From Granulicatella elegans (GTDB lineage Bacteria > Bacillota > Bacilli > Lactobacillales > Aerococcaceae): a stretch of DNA of 64,000 nucleotides. Position numbers and translations under genes: made by a program. The notes under the pieces are model-generated. The model was not told the DNA's origin. It made no database searches and saw only the letters and a program-made list of their open reading frames with translations. Positions 43,355-53,300 of this stretch are shown piece by piece; position 1 is the first letter of the stretch; the number at the start of each line of letters is the position of its first letter. The stretch spans positions 1,736,001 through 1,800,000 of the forward strand of contig NZ_CP085953.1 in the NCBI RefSeq assembly GCF_020735385.1, written 5' to 3'.

Positions 43355-43534
43355 TTATAACTCAGCTTGCTTTCTTATCCCTTTTTCAGTGAATTTATTT
43401 AGCTCACCATAGGGAATTATGATAGGTCTTTCTTCTTGTTTCTCCATTTTTACATAGGAACCTTTACCACCCTTTGTTTTTAACCAACCATGAGTGATAA
43501 GAAGTTTGAGCATCTCATATTGCGTCATCGGCAT
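43355..43534 (-). CDS. hicA: HicA-family toxin with the catalytic histidine replaced
   Basis: This 59-residue ORF, too short for many gene callers, starts at 43534 behind AGGAGGT and ends 36 bases before hicB. It reads MPMTQYEMLKLLITHGW, then KTKGGKGSYVKM, and ends NKFTEKGIRKQAEL, matching HicA mRNA-interferase toxins. HicA proteins have a catalytic His in the segment GKGSH; here it is Tyr (codon TAT, one transition from CAT). The toxin is therefore probably inactive, which would permit the decay of its antitoxin. Identity rests on the motif and on its neighbour. Confidence 0.82.
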   Translation of the reverse strand: MPMTQYEMLKLLITHGWLKTKGGKGSYVKMEKQEERPIIIPYGELNKFTEKGIRKQAEL

Positions 43535-43563
43535 AGCGCTCTACCTCCTGACACAAATATTAC

Positions 43564-43573
43564 AACACGTGTT
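43564..43573. promoter_or_regulatory. Palindrome upstream of hicA, possible operator
   Basis: The perfect palindrome AACACGTGTT lies 30 bases before the hicA start, where HicB-type autorepressors commonly bind. Binding is not demonstrated. Confidence 0.35.
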
Positions 43574-43670
43574 ACACGCATCAACCAAGAACAATGACCT
43601 TTCATCTCGCACGTTGCTATAACAAGAGTATATCTCCTAGACGTACCCTCGTTCCCCTACGTAAAACGGA

Positions 43671-43813
43671 GAAAGACTTCCTATAGTAGCATGTATAAAA
43701 CAAACCGAAACTCGGTTTATTTTATTAGGAAATTTCGAGACCCAGGCTCGAAATTTAGCAATGAAACCAAAAGGAGTTGCTTGCGTCCTATGCTACTATT
43801 TTGGAAGTCTTTC
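43671..43813 (+). repeat. Intergenic structured repeat, copy A
   Basis: The 143 bases are bounded by inverted repeats GAAAGACTTCC plus AGTAGCAT on the left and ATGCTACT plus GGAAGTCTTTC on the right. Inside are a hairpin AAACCGA/TCGGTTT, a second perfect hairpin AAATTTCGAG/CTCGAAATTT and the block GTTGCTTGCGTCC. Copies B, C and D share these blocks. It ends 25 bases from the nudix stop. The remaining bases, 43574-43670, hold nothing recognisable. Confidence 0.8.
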
Positions 43814-43837
43814 GTAGTTTCCAACAAAAATTCTATC

Positions 43838-44293
43838 CTACTTCAATTCCGGAATATACTCCTCATCCCCATAATTGAAAAACAATTCAGTAGGTCCCTT
43901 TTGTTCAAAAATCTCTAACATTTGATCCAAATGCCATAATAGTTCCCGCTTCTTCAAATCTTCTAAAGAAATCCAAAACATATCTCCCTCAGAAGAAGAA
44001 CGAAGCTTGCCAGTGTAATGACTTGTCTTGTATAAAAAGACAATATAACGTGTTCCATCTGGACGAATCCAATCTTTAATTCCACAAAACTCTAGCTGAC
44101 TAATCGTTAGTCCTGTTTCTTCTTTAATTTCTCGAATGGTCGAGTCTACAATCGATTCCATTGGTTCAACATGACCTCCAGGAAAGATTAATCCTTGTGC
44201 ATAACTCAAATTTTTCTCTTGCACTAAAACATTTCCCTCTTGATCATAAATCATACACATATTCGTCAATTCAGTATGAACGGTACGACTCAT
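43838..44293 (-). CDS. Nudix hydrolase, MutT/8-oxo-dGTPase-like
   Basis: This 151-residue Nudix protein has the box GGHVEPMESIVDSTIREIKEETGL (residues 36-59), with the catalytic REIKEE glutamates intact. Proteins of this size next to mutSL may sanitise oxidised nucleotides (MutX/MutT type), but Nudix substrates cannot be read from sequence. It is the last gene of the run ymdB-mutS-mutL-msrB-nudix, 19 bases after msrB. With mutS, mutL and msrB it makes a genome and protein oxidation repair set. Confidence 0.88.
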   Translation of the reverse strand: MSRTVHTELTNMCMIYDQEGNVLVQEKNLSYAQGLIFPGGHVEPMESIVDSTIREIKEETGLTISQLEFCGIKDWIRPDGTRYIVFLYKTSHYTGKLRSSSEGDMFWISLEDLKKRELLWHLDQMLEIFEQKGPTELFFNYGDEEYIPELK

Positions 44294-44312
44294 TTCCTAA
44301 CTCTCTTTCTCT

Positions 44313-44747
44313 TTAAAAATATTGCAGAAATTCTCCATAACCTTCTTTTTCTAAATCTGCTTTTGGAATAAATCTTAATGCAGCAGAATTAATACAATAA
44401 CGTAATCCACCTAATTCTTCAGGCCCATCTGGGAATACATGTCCTAAATGAGAATCCGCTTTTTGACTACGAACTTCTGTACGAACACGATTTAATTTAT
44501 GATCTTCTTTTTCTGTTAATGTTGTATTTTGAATCGGTCTTGAAAATGATGGCCAACCACAACCTGCATCAAATTTATCTTTTGAACTAAATAATGGTTC
44601 ACCACTCACTACATCTACATAAATACCTTCTTCAAAAAATTCATCATATTCTCCTGAAAAAGGACGTTCTGTCGCTTCATTTTGCGTCACTTCATATTGA
44701 ATTTCTGTTAATCGTTGTTTTAATGCTTCTTTTGAAAAATCTGACAT
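44313..44747 (-). CDS. msrB: Peptide-methionine (R)-S-oxide reductase
   Basis: MsrB (144 residues) repairs methionine-R-sulfoxide in proteins. Diagnostic segments are [31 protein letters not shown], and the catalytic cysteine in [14 protein letters not shown]. The two CxxC pairs of zinc-binding MsrB forms are absent, so it is the zinc-free type. It begins 11 bases after mutL, so it is likely part of that operon. Confidence 0.96.
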   Translation of the reverse strand: MSDFSKEALKQRLTEIQYEVTQNEATERPFSGEYDEFFEEGIYVDVVSGEPLFSSKDKFDAGCGWPSFSRPIQNTTLTEKEDHKLNRVRTEVRSQKADSHLGHVFPDGPEELGGLRYCINSAALRFIPKADLEKEGYGEFLQYF

Positions 44748-44758
44748 TTTTCTTCCTC

Positions 44759-46747
44759 CTAATCTTCAAACTTCCACTTCGATTGATGTGGATCTTGAAT
44801 TCGTTTAAATAATTTTTCTAAATCTTTATTGCTTAAATGAACTAATACAGGTCTACCATGAGGACAATTATACGGATTTTTACATTTTGCTAAGTCCACT
44901 AATAATTGTTCCGCTTCAAGCGTTGTTAAACGATGATTCGCCTTAATCGAACCTTTACAGCTCATCATAATAGCAGTTGCCTTACGTAACTGTGCAACAG
45001 TTACTTTTTGATTTGAGAGAATTAAATCAATAATTTCTTCGATAATCTCTCTTTCTTCCCCCTGTTTCATCCAACTAGGATGGGATTGAATTTGAAACGT
45101 ATGCGTACCAAATGGTTCGATTTCAATGCCAAATTCACGAATCATTTCTAATGATTCTTGTAATTTTAGCGCTTCTTTTTTTGAAAATTCCATGACAATT
45201 GGAATTATTAATGATTGACTTACTGGAGCTACTTCTCCAATAGAAACTTTAAAAATTTCATATTTAATCCGTTCCTGAGCAGCATGTTGGTCAATCATGT
45301 ATAATCCTTTTTCATTTTGCGCAAATAAATACGTTCCATGCATTTGTCCAAAATAATGTAATTCTGGAAAATCAGTTTCAAAATTCTCTTCTTCCAAATC
45401 TTGAGATAATTTCCAATAGTTCGCTTTTTCTTGGTGGAAATCTATTCTGCAATCTTCACAGTTTTCTTTATTATGAGCCGTTATTTGGACTGGAATTTCC
45501 TCTGTGAGTGTTTCAGAAATATCTCCCTCAAATAAACTCTCTTCAGTTTCTAAAGGTAACTCTTTAGAACTCACCTCTCCACTCATATACGAAGAAGTTT
45601 CCTCCTCTTGTATCCACTCACTAGGAGTTTCTACTCGAATGGACGGCTGAACAGGTTTTAAGTCGAAGTTTAACGTTTTTTGTTCCACTACCGGTCGAGC
45701 AGTTGTCGATTCCGTTGATTTACGTTTAAACGATAAATCTTCCAATGATTCAGGAATTCGTTGTACCCCTTGAATTGACTCATGGATTGCTTTTTGAATA
45801 AGCGCTGAGAGTTCCACTTCTTTACTAATACGCACTTCTTGCTTAGTTGGATGCACATTGACATCGACTAATTGGAAATCCATTTCAATATCAATGACGG
45901 TAATTGGAAAACGTCCAACCATTAAGGTAGAACCATATCCTGCAACAATTGCTTTAGAAATAGCAATATTCCGAATCGAACGACCATTGATAAAAATCGA
46001 AATATAATTTCTATTAGATCTTGTTAATTCTGGTAAAGAAGTATATCCACTGACTTTGAAATCATCCTCTTCCCCACTAAACGCTAACATTTTACGAGCA
46101 TTAGCAGGCCCTAAATTACCCGCAATGGCTTGACGTAAGTCACCATTTCCTACAGTTCGAATTAATTCATTTCCTTCATTTCTTAAAACGATGGAAATTG
46201 CTGGATGGCTGAGAGAGATTTTGCTCACAACATCTGTAATATGAGCAATTTCTGTTTGCAGTGTTCGAACAAATTTCAAACGAGCAGGTGTATTATAAAA
46301 TAAATCTGAAACTTCAATGGTCGTGCCTTTTAATGGAGGTACTTGCGTTTCTTCTACAATAGTTCCTGACTCTACTTTTAACTGTATTCCTACTTCTTCT
46401 CCAGTTGAAGTCGTTACAGTTACTTTTGAAACTGCTGTAATACTCGCTAAAGCTTCTCCTCTGAATCCTAATGTTTTAATGCGAAATAATTGTTCAGGAG
46501 AGTAAATTTTACTCGTCGTATGACGGCGAATGGATAATACGGCATCCTCACGACTCATCCCCGAACCATTATCCGTAATTCGAATCAATTTTAATCCTGC
46601 TTCTTCGATTTCAATGACAATTCTTGTACTGCCAGCATCTACCGCATTTTCCAATAATTCTTTGACAACAGATGCCGGTCGTTCAATAACTTCCCCTGCT
46701 GCTATTTGATTGGTTAATAAAGCACTTAATTCTTTAATTTTCCCCAT
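44759..46747 (-). CDS. mutL: DNA mismatch repair protein MutL
   Basis: MutL (662 residues) links mismatch recognition by MutS to strand incision. The N-terminal GHKL ATPase has [33 protein letters not shown] and [10 protein letters not shown] variable linker of about 100 residues follows. The C-terminal endonuclease carries [12 protein letters not shown], the metal-binding signature of nicking-type MutL found where MutH is absent, and CPHGRPV. It begins four bases after mutS. Confidence 0.97.
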   Translation of the reverse strand: MGKIKELSALLTNQIAAGEVIERPASVVKELLENAVDAGSTRIVIEIEEAGLKLIRITDNGSGMSREDAVLSIRRHTTSKIYSPEQLFRIKTLGFRGEALASITAVSKVTVTTSTGEEVGIQLKVESGTIVEETQVPPLKGTTIEVSDLFYNTPARLKFVRTLQTEIAHITDVVSKISLSHPAISIVLRNEGNELIRTVGNGDLRQAIAGNLGPANARKMLAFSGEEDDFKVSGYTSLPELTRSNRNYISIFINGRSIRNIAISKAIVAGYGSTLMVGRFPITVIDIEMDFQLVDVNVHPTKQEVRISKEVELSALIQKAIHESIQGVQRIPESLEDLSFKRKSTESTTARPVVEQKTLNFDLKPVQPSIRVETPSEWIQEEETSSYMSGEVSSKELPLETEESLFEGDISETLTEEIPVQITAHNKENCEDCRIDFHQEKANYWKLSQDLEEENFETDFPELHYFGQMHGTYLFAQNEKGLYMIDQHAAQERIKYEIFKVSIGEVAPVSQSLIIPIVMEFSKKEALKLQESLEMIREFGIEIEPFGTHTFQIQSHPSWMKQGEEREIIEEIIDLILSNQKVTVAQLRKATAIMMSCKGSIKANHRLTTLEAEQLLVDLAKCKNPYNCPHGRPVLVHLSNKDLEKLFKRIQDPHQSKWKFED

Positions 46748-46751
46748 AGAC

Positions 46752-49370
46752 TCACCCTTTCAGTCTTGTTTGCCATTGGTCGATACATTGTAACGCTTGA
46801 AGTGGCGTTAAATTCATCACTCGAACAGATTTTATCTCCTCTAACACTTCTTGGTCGAGATTACTTGTAAATAAATCCAATTGTTCTGATTCGACACATG
46901 GAATTTCAACAGTAGCACTACTTTCCACAACTTCCACTTCATCCTTTTCCACTGGAGCGTCTTCATGAAGACTTACATTCGCTTGCGAATTAGTTTCTAA
47001 AATCATTAAAATATTTTCCGCATGACTTAATAATGATGACGGTAATCCAGCTAATTTAGCGACATGAATTCCGTAACTCTTATCTGCTGGTCCTTCCATA
47101 ATTTTATGAAGGAAGACCACTTCACCATCTTTTTCAATGGCTCCTACATGGACATTTTTTAAATCTTCATACGTATCACTTAAAGCTGTTAATTCATGAT
47201 AATGAGTTGAGAAAAGGACTTTCGCACTTAAATGCTCATGAATATATCCAATAATGGCATGAGCTAGAGCCATCCCATCATAGGTAGCTGTTCCTCTTCC
47301 GATTTCATCAAATAATAATAAACTTGTTGAATCAGCTTGACGTAATGCTGTATTGGTTTCCATCATTTCTACCATGAAAGTACTTTGCCCTGAAATTAAA
47401 TCATCTGCTGCTCCGATTCGTGTAAAGATTTTTGTAAAAATTGGAATTTTCGCACTTGTTGCAGGAACAAAGCAGCCAATTTGAGAAAGAATCACACACA
47501 GCGCCAACTGTCGCATATAGGTTGATTTTCCAGACATATTCGGCCCTGTAATTAATAAAATATGATCTTCTGGTGTCATTTGAATAGAATTAGGGACATA
47601 GCTAGAACGTCCCATTACCTTTTCAACAACCGGGTGACGACCATCGATAATTTCTAAGGAACGATCCATTAATGAAATCGTTGGTCTTGTTAATTGATAT
47701 GCTTCACTGACGGTGCTAAACGACTGCAATACATCAATTGTTGCAACTGCTTTTGCTAATTCTTGTAATTGCTCCGTATAAGTTTTCACTTCTTCACGAA
47801 CAGACACAAATAATTCATATTCTAGTAAACTTGATTTCTCTTCTGCTTCTAAAATCAACGCTTCTTTTTCTTTTAATTCAGGCGTAATAAAACGTTCCGC
47901 ATTACTTAATGTTTGTTTTCGTTCATAGCGAGTATCATCTAATTGAGAAAGGTTCGCTTTTGTCACTTCGATATAATATCCAAACACTTTGTTATAACTA
48001 ATTTTTAACGATTTAATTCCTGTAGTTTCTCGCTCCGTTTGTTGTAATTGAGCAATCCATTCTTTTCCATGCGCCATTGTTTCACGGTAAAGATCTAATG
48101 TTTCATGATAGCCTTTTTTAATAATATTTCCATCTGATAAAGAAACTGGAGCATCTTCATCAATCGCTCTTTCAATGCGTTCATATAATTCTGGGATGGC
48201 ATGTAATTGTTGTTTTAACTTTTGCCATTTTGGATGGTTCAAACTATCTGCAATCGCTCTAAAGACAGGAACTTTCGCTAATGTTTGTTTTAATTGTAAT
48301 AAATCTCTCGCATTAGCCGTTCCAAATGAAACTTTCCCAACAATTCGCTCTAAATCATACACACCTTTTAAGGCTTCAATGAAATCAATCCGTTCAAAAT
48401 AATGTTGCGTCAAGCTTTCTACTAAATCATGTCGTTCTTCAATATCTGTTTGAAGCACTAATGGTTTTTCAATCCACTGCTTTAATAAACGAGCACCCAT
48501 AGCTGTTTGAGTTTCATCTAGGAACCAATACAGAGAACCTTGTTTTTGCTGTGTACGAATCGTACTCGTTAACTCTAAGTTTCTTTTTGCTTCATAGTTC
48601 ATGAATAAGTAAAAATCACGTTCATAATAACTCGCTTTTTGAAGGTGAGTGAAACTTTTCTTTTGAGTTTTTGCTAAATAAGACAATAACCCTTCCAGCA
48701 CTTCATAGACATCTTCCTGTTCGATATCTTCTAGTAACGCATCAAAAGTTCCTTTTTGAATGTCTTCAGTTGATAAGGTAGATGGTAAAATATCAAAATA
48801 CAGGCACATTTCTTCTAATGCTTCCGAAGAAAAATCCCCTACTTTCACTAATTCTCTCGTTTTTAAACTCGAACATTCACTACGCACTTCTTCCATCGAT
48901 TGGACACAAGTCCCTTTTAATTCCCCTGTCGCAACATCGACATAGCCTAGGGCATAAGAATCTTGCGCCAATAATTTTAATGCTACTAAATAGTTATTAG
49001 CATGTTGTTGAGAATACTCCGTATAAGTCCCCGGCGTTAAAACTTGGACAACATCTCTTTTGACCATTCCTTTAGTAAATTTAGGATCTTCTAATTGTTC
49101 GCAAATGGCAACTTTCTTTCCATATTCAATTAATGTTCGAATATATTCTTTAGCAGAATGATGAGGAACTCCACACATCGGAATTGGATCTTTTGCATTT
49201 TTATTTCGCCTTGTTAATGTAATTTCTAATAGACGAGCTGCTTCTAGCGCATCATCATAAAATAATTCATAAAAATCTCCCAAACGATAAAACAATAAAC
49301 AATCCGGATATTGTTCCTTAATCGAAAAATATTGTTCCATCATGGGCGTTCTCTTCGTTTTTTGAGGCAT
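46752..49370 (-). CDS. mutS: DNA mismatch repair protein MutS
   Basis: MutS (872 residues) binds base mismatches and small loops. The N-terminal mismatch domain has MMEQYFSIKEQYPDCLLFYRLGDFYELF, which includes the Phe-x-Glu-type DFYELF motif. The ATPase has Walker A GPNMSGKSTYMRQ, LFDEIGRGTATYDGMALA and FSTHYHELTAL. The MutS-MutL system would oppose slippage in microsatellites such as the AAGAC repeat at 13.45 kb, although it corrects pentamer slippage poorly. It follows ymdB by 20 bases. Confidence 0.97.
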   Translation of the reverse strand: MPQKTKRTPMMEQYFSIKEQYPDCLLFYRLGDFYELFYDDALEAARLLEITLTRRNKNAKDPIPMCGVPHHSAKEYIRTLIEYGKKVAICEQLEDPKFTKGMVKRDVVQVLTPGTYTEYSQQHANNYLVALKLLAQDSYALGYVDVATGELKGTCVQSMEEVRSECSSLKTRELVKVGDFSSEALEEMCLYFDILPSTLSTEDIQKGTFDALLEDIEQEDVYEVLEGLLSYLAKTQKKSFTHLQKASYYERDFYLFMNYEAKRNLELTSTIRTQQKQGSLYWFLDETQTAMGARLLKQWIEKPLVLQTDIEERHDLVESLTQHYFERIDFIEALKGVYDLERIVGKVSFGTANARDLLQLKQTLAKVPVFRAIADSLNHPKWQKLKQQLHAIPELYERIERAIDEDAPVSLSDGNIIKKGYHETLDLYRETMAHGKEWIAQLQQTERETTGIKSLKISYNKVFGYYIEVTKANLSQLDDTRYERKQTLSNAERFITPELKEKEALILEAEEKSSLLEYELFVSVREEVKTYTEQLQELAKAVATIDVLQSFSTVSEAYQLTRPTISLMDRSLEIIDGRHPVVEKVMGRSSYVPNSIQMTPEDHILLITGPNMSGKSTYMRQLALCVILSQIGCFVPATSAKIPIFTKIFTRIGAADDLISGQSTFMVEMMETNTALRQADSTSLLLFDEIGRGTATYDGMALAHAIIGYIHEHLSAKVLFSTHYHELTALSDTYEDLKNVHVGAIEKDGEVVFLHKIMEGPADKSYGIHVAKLAGLPSSLLSHAENILMILETNSQANVSLHEDAPVEKDEVEVVESSATVEIPCVESEQLDLFTSNLDQEVLEEIKSVRVMNLTPLQALQCIDQWQTRLKG

Positions 49371-49390
49371 TTGTAAAATTTTCTCCTTTA

Positions 49391-50188
49391 CTATTCCATA
49401 AATGGTTGATCTGGTGAAATTTTAATCGGTAAAATTTTCTTCACTTTTCCCGTTGCATCATCACATTCAATGAAACAAGCAGATAATTGAATATCATCAG
49501 GATCATATACTTCGAATCTTGTTGGTAATTGGTTTAAAAATTTACCAATAATCGCTTCTCTTTCCATTCCTAAAATTCCATTATACGGACCTGTCATACC
49601 AACATCACACATGACTGCCGTTCCCTGAGGTAAAATACGAGCATCATTCGTTTGTACATGCGTATGCGTTCCAATTACAGCTGTCACTTTTCCATCTAAA
49701 AACCAAGCCATCGCTTGTTTTTCACTTGTTACTTCAGCATGAAAATCCACAAAAATAATGGGCGTTCTCTTACAAGCAGTTTCAATGAGTGACTGAATCA
49801 CTTGGAATGGATCATCTAATGTATTCATAAAGACACGACCTTGTAAGTTAATCACACAAACTTCCACTTGATTACACTTCACAAATACCATCCCTTGCCC
49901 TGGAACTCCTGCTGGATAATTTGCTGGACGAACCAACTTCTTTGCATCATCAATAAATTCAAAAATATCACGATTATCAAAAGCATGGTTTCCTAATGTC
50001 ACAACATCTGCACCCGCTTGTAATAATTGCTTATAAATTTTCTCCGTAATGCCCTTTCCATTCGCAGCATTTTCCCCATTGACAATCGTTACTTGAGGTT
50101 TATATTTTTTCTTTAATTTTGGTAAATAATCTTCAATTGCTTGACGACCTGGAGCACCAACAACGTCTCCAACAAATAATAGCTTCAT
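49391..50188 (-). CDS. ymdB: YmdB-family metallophosphoesterase (2',3'-cyclic phosphodiesterase)
   Basis: This 265-residue protein is of the TIGR00282/YmdB family, with MKLLFVGDVVGAPGRQAIEDYLP, TIVNGENAANGKGI, TLGNHAFDNRDI, DFHAEVTSEKQAM and GTHTHVQTNDARI. Together these supply the di-metal ligands. In Bacillus subtilis YmdB hydrolyses cyclic nucleotides and influences biofilm and motility choice. Here it precedes mutS, a common order in lactic acid bacteria (usually rny-ymdB-mutS-mutL). Upstream, only an IS3 element is found instead of rny. Confidence 0.94.
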   Translation of the reverse strand: MKLLFVGDVVGAPGRQAIEDYLPKLKKKYKPQVTIVNGENAANGKGITEKIYKQLLQAGADVVTLGNHAFDNRDIFEFIDDAKKLVRPANYPAGVPGQGMVFVKCNQVEVCVINLQGRVFMNTLDDPFQVIQSLIETACKRTPIIFVDFHAEVTSEKQAMAWFLDGKVTAVIGTHTHVQTNDARILPQGTAVMCDVGMTGPYNGILGMEREAIIGKFLNQLPTRFEVYDPDDIQLSACFIECDDATGKVKKILPIKISPDQPFME

Positions 50189-50456
50189 GTGACTCCTCTT
50201 TCTATTTCATCTTCTATTAGTGTAACAACAAATGTTTTGAAATGGTAGTATTTTGCTGAAAGAAATTCGATTGGAATGAAAAAAACTCCTAAAGTTGAAG
50301 TGACCCCAAAAAGTTAGACTTTTTTGAGACGACTTAAGTCGTCTCTTTTTGATTAATAAAACAAAATGTATGAATAACCCCCTAGGGGGTTCGCGCCAAA
50401 ATTTTTGGCGCGTTTTTTCTTGGAAATATTATTAAACTTTCAATTAGATTTACTAG

Positions 50457-51290
50457 TTAAGCAATACGAGCAGAGTTTGAATGAGTTATTCTGTAATTTA
50501 CAGGACTTAGTCCATCCAGTTTAATTTTTATACGTTTGTTGTTGTAATAATCAATATAATCGATAATAGCTTTCTCTAATTCCTCAAGAGACTTAAATTC
50601 TTTTTCAAATCCATAAAACATTTCTGATTTCAAAATACCAAAGAAAGATTCCATCATACCATTATCTGCACTGTTCCCCTTACGTGACATAGACGGCTTT
50701 ATATCTTTACTTTCTAAAAATCGATGATAAGAATCATGCTGGTATTGCCAACCTTGGTCACTGTGGAGAATAGTATTTTTGTATTTTTCATCTGTAAATG
50801 CCTCGTTTAACATTGCCTTTAGTTGATGTAAGTTAGGTGAACGAGAAAGATTGAACGCAATAATTTCACTGTTAAATCCATCTAAGACTGGTGATAAATA
50901 TAGTTTCTGTTCACTACTTGGAATGGCAAACTCCGTTACATCTGTGTAACATTTTTCCATTGGTTTAGATCCTTCAAAATCACGTTGAATCAGATTATCT
51001 GATTTCTTTCCAACATCTCCTTGGTATGAATAATATTTGCGTTTACGACGAATACGGGCAATTAAACCAAGTGCTTTCATTAAGCGTTGTACCTTCTTAT
51101 GATTCACTTTAAAGCCACGATTTCTTAATTCTAAATGAATTCTACGGTAACCATAGTTTTCCTTATGTTCTGTAAAAATATCTTGTATTTCATCTTTAAG
51201 CTGTTGATCCTTATCCGGTTGGTTCATTTGTTTTAAATGGTAATAGTACGTTGAACGAGCTAAATTAATTACTTTAAGAAGAATATCCAA
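50457..51290 (-). CDS. IS3-family transposase OrfB (DDE)
   Basis: This catalytic part has an HTH_21 domain (LARSTYYYHLKQMNQ, IFTEHKENYGYRRIHLELRNRG) and the rve DDE core. Acidic residues occur in KCYTDVTEFAI, LHSDQGWQYQH and DNGMMESFFGILKSEMF. It starts with TTG in isolation. The upstream frame ([15 protein letters not shown]) remains open into the orfA overlap, so the functional transposase is probably an OrfAB fusion made by -1 frameshifting in the A-rich end of orfA. Intact, with no internal lesions. Confidence 0.92.
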   Translation of the reverse strand: MDILLKVINLARSTYYYHLKQMNQPDKDQQLKDEIQDIFTEHKENYGYRRIHLELRNRGFKVNHKKVQRLMKALGLIARIRRKRKYYSYQGDVGKKSDNLIQRDFEGSKPMEKCYTDVTEFAIPSSEQKLYLSPVLDGFNSEIIAFNLSRSPNLHQLKAMLNEAFTDEKYKNTILHSDQGWQYQHDSYHRFLESKDIKPSMSRKGNSADNGMMESFFGILKSEMFYGFEKEFKSLEELEKAIIDYIDYYNNKRIKIKLDGLSPVNYRITHSNSARIA

Positions 51291-51304
51291 TGGAAATTCA
51301 TTGA

Positions 51305-51820
51305 TTAATTCTTGAACAATTTCAGTTTTTCTTCTTTCTCTTTTTCCTCCTTCAATCGTAGTTCCCTCAACTTTTTTAGAACAGCAATTTCCGCCTTTAA
51401 GTATAGATTTTCTAATTCAAGATGTTCTAATTCTGTCATTTCTTCTAATTTTTTCTTTGGCTTACGTCCCATTGAATTTGGTCTCCCTCTTGTTTTCTCA
51501 ACAATAGTATACCCATTTTTCTTATATTGTGCTAGCCAATTTGAAAGTAGGGAACGATTAGGAAGTGCATAATCAATAGCCACACTTGTTTGTGAACGAC
51601 CTTCTAAAAGAACTTTATTCATTATTTCCTGCTTTAGTTTTGGTGAATAGTAACGATTTTTTTCTTTTTTAACAATTTCTATTCCATATTGATCAATCAA
51701 TCGAACTAAGTATTTAATATTAGAATCGGCAATATCGTATTTCTTTGAAAGATTCTTTAAACTTTCACCTTGTTTTCTTAGTTGATAAATTTCTATTTTA
51801 TCTTCATAAGTTAATTTCAT
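51305..51820 (-). CDS. IS3-family OrfA (helix-turn-helix, leucine zipper)
   Basis: This protein of 171 residues carries two helix-turn-helix segments ([21 protein letters not shown], residues 15-35, and [24 protein letters not shown], residues 75-98). A coiled-coil/leucine zipper ([21 protein letters not shown]) and a basic/acidic Glu-Lys tail follow. The ATG at 51820 is chosen over the TTG at 51835, which lies inside the inverted repeat region. The GAAAAAGAGAAAGAAGAAAAAC end is the likely frameshift zone joining it to OrfB. Confidence 0.9.
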   Translation of the reverse strand: MKLTYEDKIEIYQLRKQGESLKNLSKKYDIADSNIKYLVRLIDQYGIEIVKKEKNRYYSPKLKQEIMNKVLLEGRSQTSVAIDYALPNRSLLSNWLAQYKKNGYTIVEKTRGRPNSMGRKPKKKLEEMTELEHLELENLYLKAEIAVLKKLRELRLKEEKEKEEKLKLFKN

Positions 51821-51909
51821 TAAAAAACACCCCAAAAGTTAGATTTTTCATGTCTAACTTTTGGGGTGCAGTACAAGTCTTCACTAGACCTCAAGAGTTT
51901 TTTCCCTCA

Positions 51910-52239
51910 TTATGCAAATACTACTTGAATTAAAATCATATAAATCATCGTTGGAACAAAGATACTTAATAAGGTATTTTGCTTCCACCAATGTAACACT
52001 ACTACACAAGCAATACTAATGAGTTCTGCTACCCCAAATGGCGCTTGTGTCCATGCTACATCTTTGACACAGTAAATGACTAATGTCGTCATAATGGCCT
52101 TAGGCAATACTTGCGCAATAAATTGCAAGCGAGGAGGTAATACATCATGATGACGGAACATCACATAGGGGAATAATCTCAATCCGAATGTTACAATAGT
52201 GGCAACCATCATGCTTAAAAAAATCATCATTGGTGTCAT
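51910..52239 (-). CDS. azlD: Branched-chain amino acid exporter small subunit
   Basis: This 109-residue membrane protein has three to four helices and the AzlD pattern (FGLRLFPYVMFRHHDVLPPRLQFIAQVLPKAIMTTLVIYCVKD, whose conserved LP..I...L.IYC is typical). AzlC and AzlD together export leucine, isoleucine and analogues. Its ATG overlaps the azlC stop (ATGA), indicating translational coupling. The IS3 element lies only 31 bases downstream of its stop and does not damage it. Confidence 0.9.
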   Translation of the reverse strand: MTPMMIFLSMMVATIVTFGLRLFPYVMFRHHDVLPPRLQFIAQVLPKAIMTTLVIYCVKDVAWTQAPFGVAELISIACVVVLHWWKQNTLLSIFVPTMIYMILIQVVFA

Positions 52240-52940
52240 TTTGATACTTCCTCCTTCAATGAATGTTTCATATTTCTTTCAAAAATTATCATTAATAAAA
52301 TTACTGTACAAGCTAAACTTGGTAGTAAGAAATATTTTGGACCAACTGTCATTAACCAGAATAAGGCACTACTTCCACCGATAAAGAATGGATAATAACG
52401 ATCACTTTGCATGATTTGATTCACAACAATTAACACGAATAATGCCGTCATTGAAAAATCAATTCCTTTTGCTGAAAACGGAATAAAGTTACCAGCAATA
52501 ACACCAACCATTGTTCCGAACACCCAGTACACATGATTTAAAAAGGCAAGATAGACGTGAACAATATCAGAATAAGTTCCCTCTTCCTCTTGTTTCATAC
52601 CAACCATGACAGAAAATGTTTCATCCGATAAGGCAAAGATTAAATAGAATGCCTTCCATCCTAATCGCTTAAATAATTCAATAAAACTAATCCCATAAAA
52701 CATCATACGAGCATTAATAATCAAGGTCATAATAGCAATCATTCCTAGCCCTAATCCAGCATTCATAAAGCTGACAATGGCAAATTGCATCGAACCAGCA
52801 TACATAAAAATACTAGAAAATATTGCCCACCAACCGGAATAACCATCTTGTACCATTAAAATAGCAAAGGCAATTCCTAAAAATAAATAACCAAAGAAAA
52901 TTGGTAATGATAATTTAAATGCTTGTTGCCATTCCTTCAT
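52236..52940 (-). CDS. azlC: Branched-chain amino acid exporter large subunit
   Basis: This 234-residue protein has five to six membrane helices: LSLPIFFGYLFLGIAFAILMVQDGYSGW, MYAGSMQFAIVSFM (the family's AGSxQF motif), and NARMMFYGISFIELF, characteristic of AzlC. It is the first gene of azlCD. The ribosome binding site is AAGGAGC-like, just before the ATG at 52940. Confidence 0.92.
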   Translation of the reverse strand: MKEWQQAFKLSLPIFFGYLFLGIAFAILMVQDGYSGWWAIFSSIFMYAGSMQFAIVSFMNAGLGLGMIAIMTLIINARMMFYGISFIELFKRLGWKAFYLIFALSDETFSVMVGMKQEEEGTYSDIVHVYLAFLNHVYWVFGTMVGVIAGNFIPFSAKGIDFSMTALFVLIVVNQIMQSDRYYPFFIGGSSALFWLMTVGPKYFLLPSLACTVILLMIIFERNMKHSLKEEVSK

Positions 52941-53093
52941 TTCTTAGCTCCTTTTCTTTCATATACAAATGACAGTGTACCTAATCTTCTACAAGCTTGC
53001 AACTAATAACTATGGAAATCGCGTAATAAAATAAAATCGTAAAGTTTCAAAGTAACTTTACGGCCTAAATTATAGAACCAGAAGTTTTTACCG

Positions 53094-53288
53094 TATTTAC
53101 AAAATACTTGTGAGTATCCAACTCTTTCAAATGGACCTATTGAAGGAATTAACAACAAGATTAAAGTACTTAAAAGAAACGCTTATGGCTACACTAGTTT
53201 CACTCATTTTAGAAATAGAATTCTACTAATGTCTAAACTATTTACTCCAACAACTAAAAAAGGAATTAAGCAACCTGACGCTGCTTAA
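53094..53288 (+). pseudogene. Remnant of an ISL3-family transposase, C-terminus only
   Basis: The plus strand encodes SNGPIEGINNKIKVLKRNAYG, YTSFTHFRNRILLM and a stop at 53286-53288. This is the conserved end of ISL3 transposases and differs from the complete copy at 41205-42485. Only about 60 codons survive; the 5' limit is uncertain. It is followed by the hairpin 53260-53294 and by IS-end repeats. The DNA before it, 52941-53093, contains a weak hairpin (53038-53062) and nothing else I recognise. Confidence 0.85.
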
Positions 53289-53294
53289 TTCCTT
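53260..53294 (+). terminator. Terminator of the ISL3 remnant
   Basis: The perfect 13-base stem AAGGAATTAAGCA (53260-53272) with TGCTTAATTCCTT (53282-53294) overlaps the end of the transposase fragment. Confidence 0.8.
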
Positions 53295-53300
53295 CACTAA

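Larger units (their letters stand above)
50296..51875 (-). mobile_element. IS3-family (IS150 group) insertion sequence
   Basis: Terminal inverted repeats start TGAAGTGACCCCAAAAAGTT at 50296 and, reverse-complemented, TGTACTGCACCCCAAAAGTT at 51875. The flanks AGT (50293-50295) and AGT (51876-51878) form a 3-base target duplication. The 1580-base element has orfA and orfB in the usual overlapping arrangement. Downstream of orfB it holds two strong hairpins, GAGACGACTT/AAGTCGTCTC (about 50326-50345) and a GCGCCAAAA/TTTTGGCGC stem (about 50391-50411). Confidence 0.93.

Noticed and set aside
50302-51870. IS3 element boundaries at the TGACCCC and GGGGTGCA motifs
   Set aside because: Those limits give no target duplication. 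Extending to TGAAGTGACCCC and GGGGTGCAGTACA gives better inverted repeats and a matching 3-base AGT duplication.
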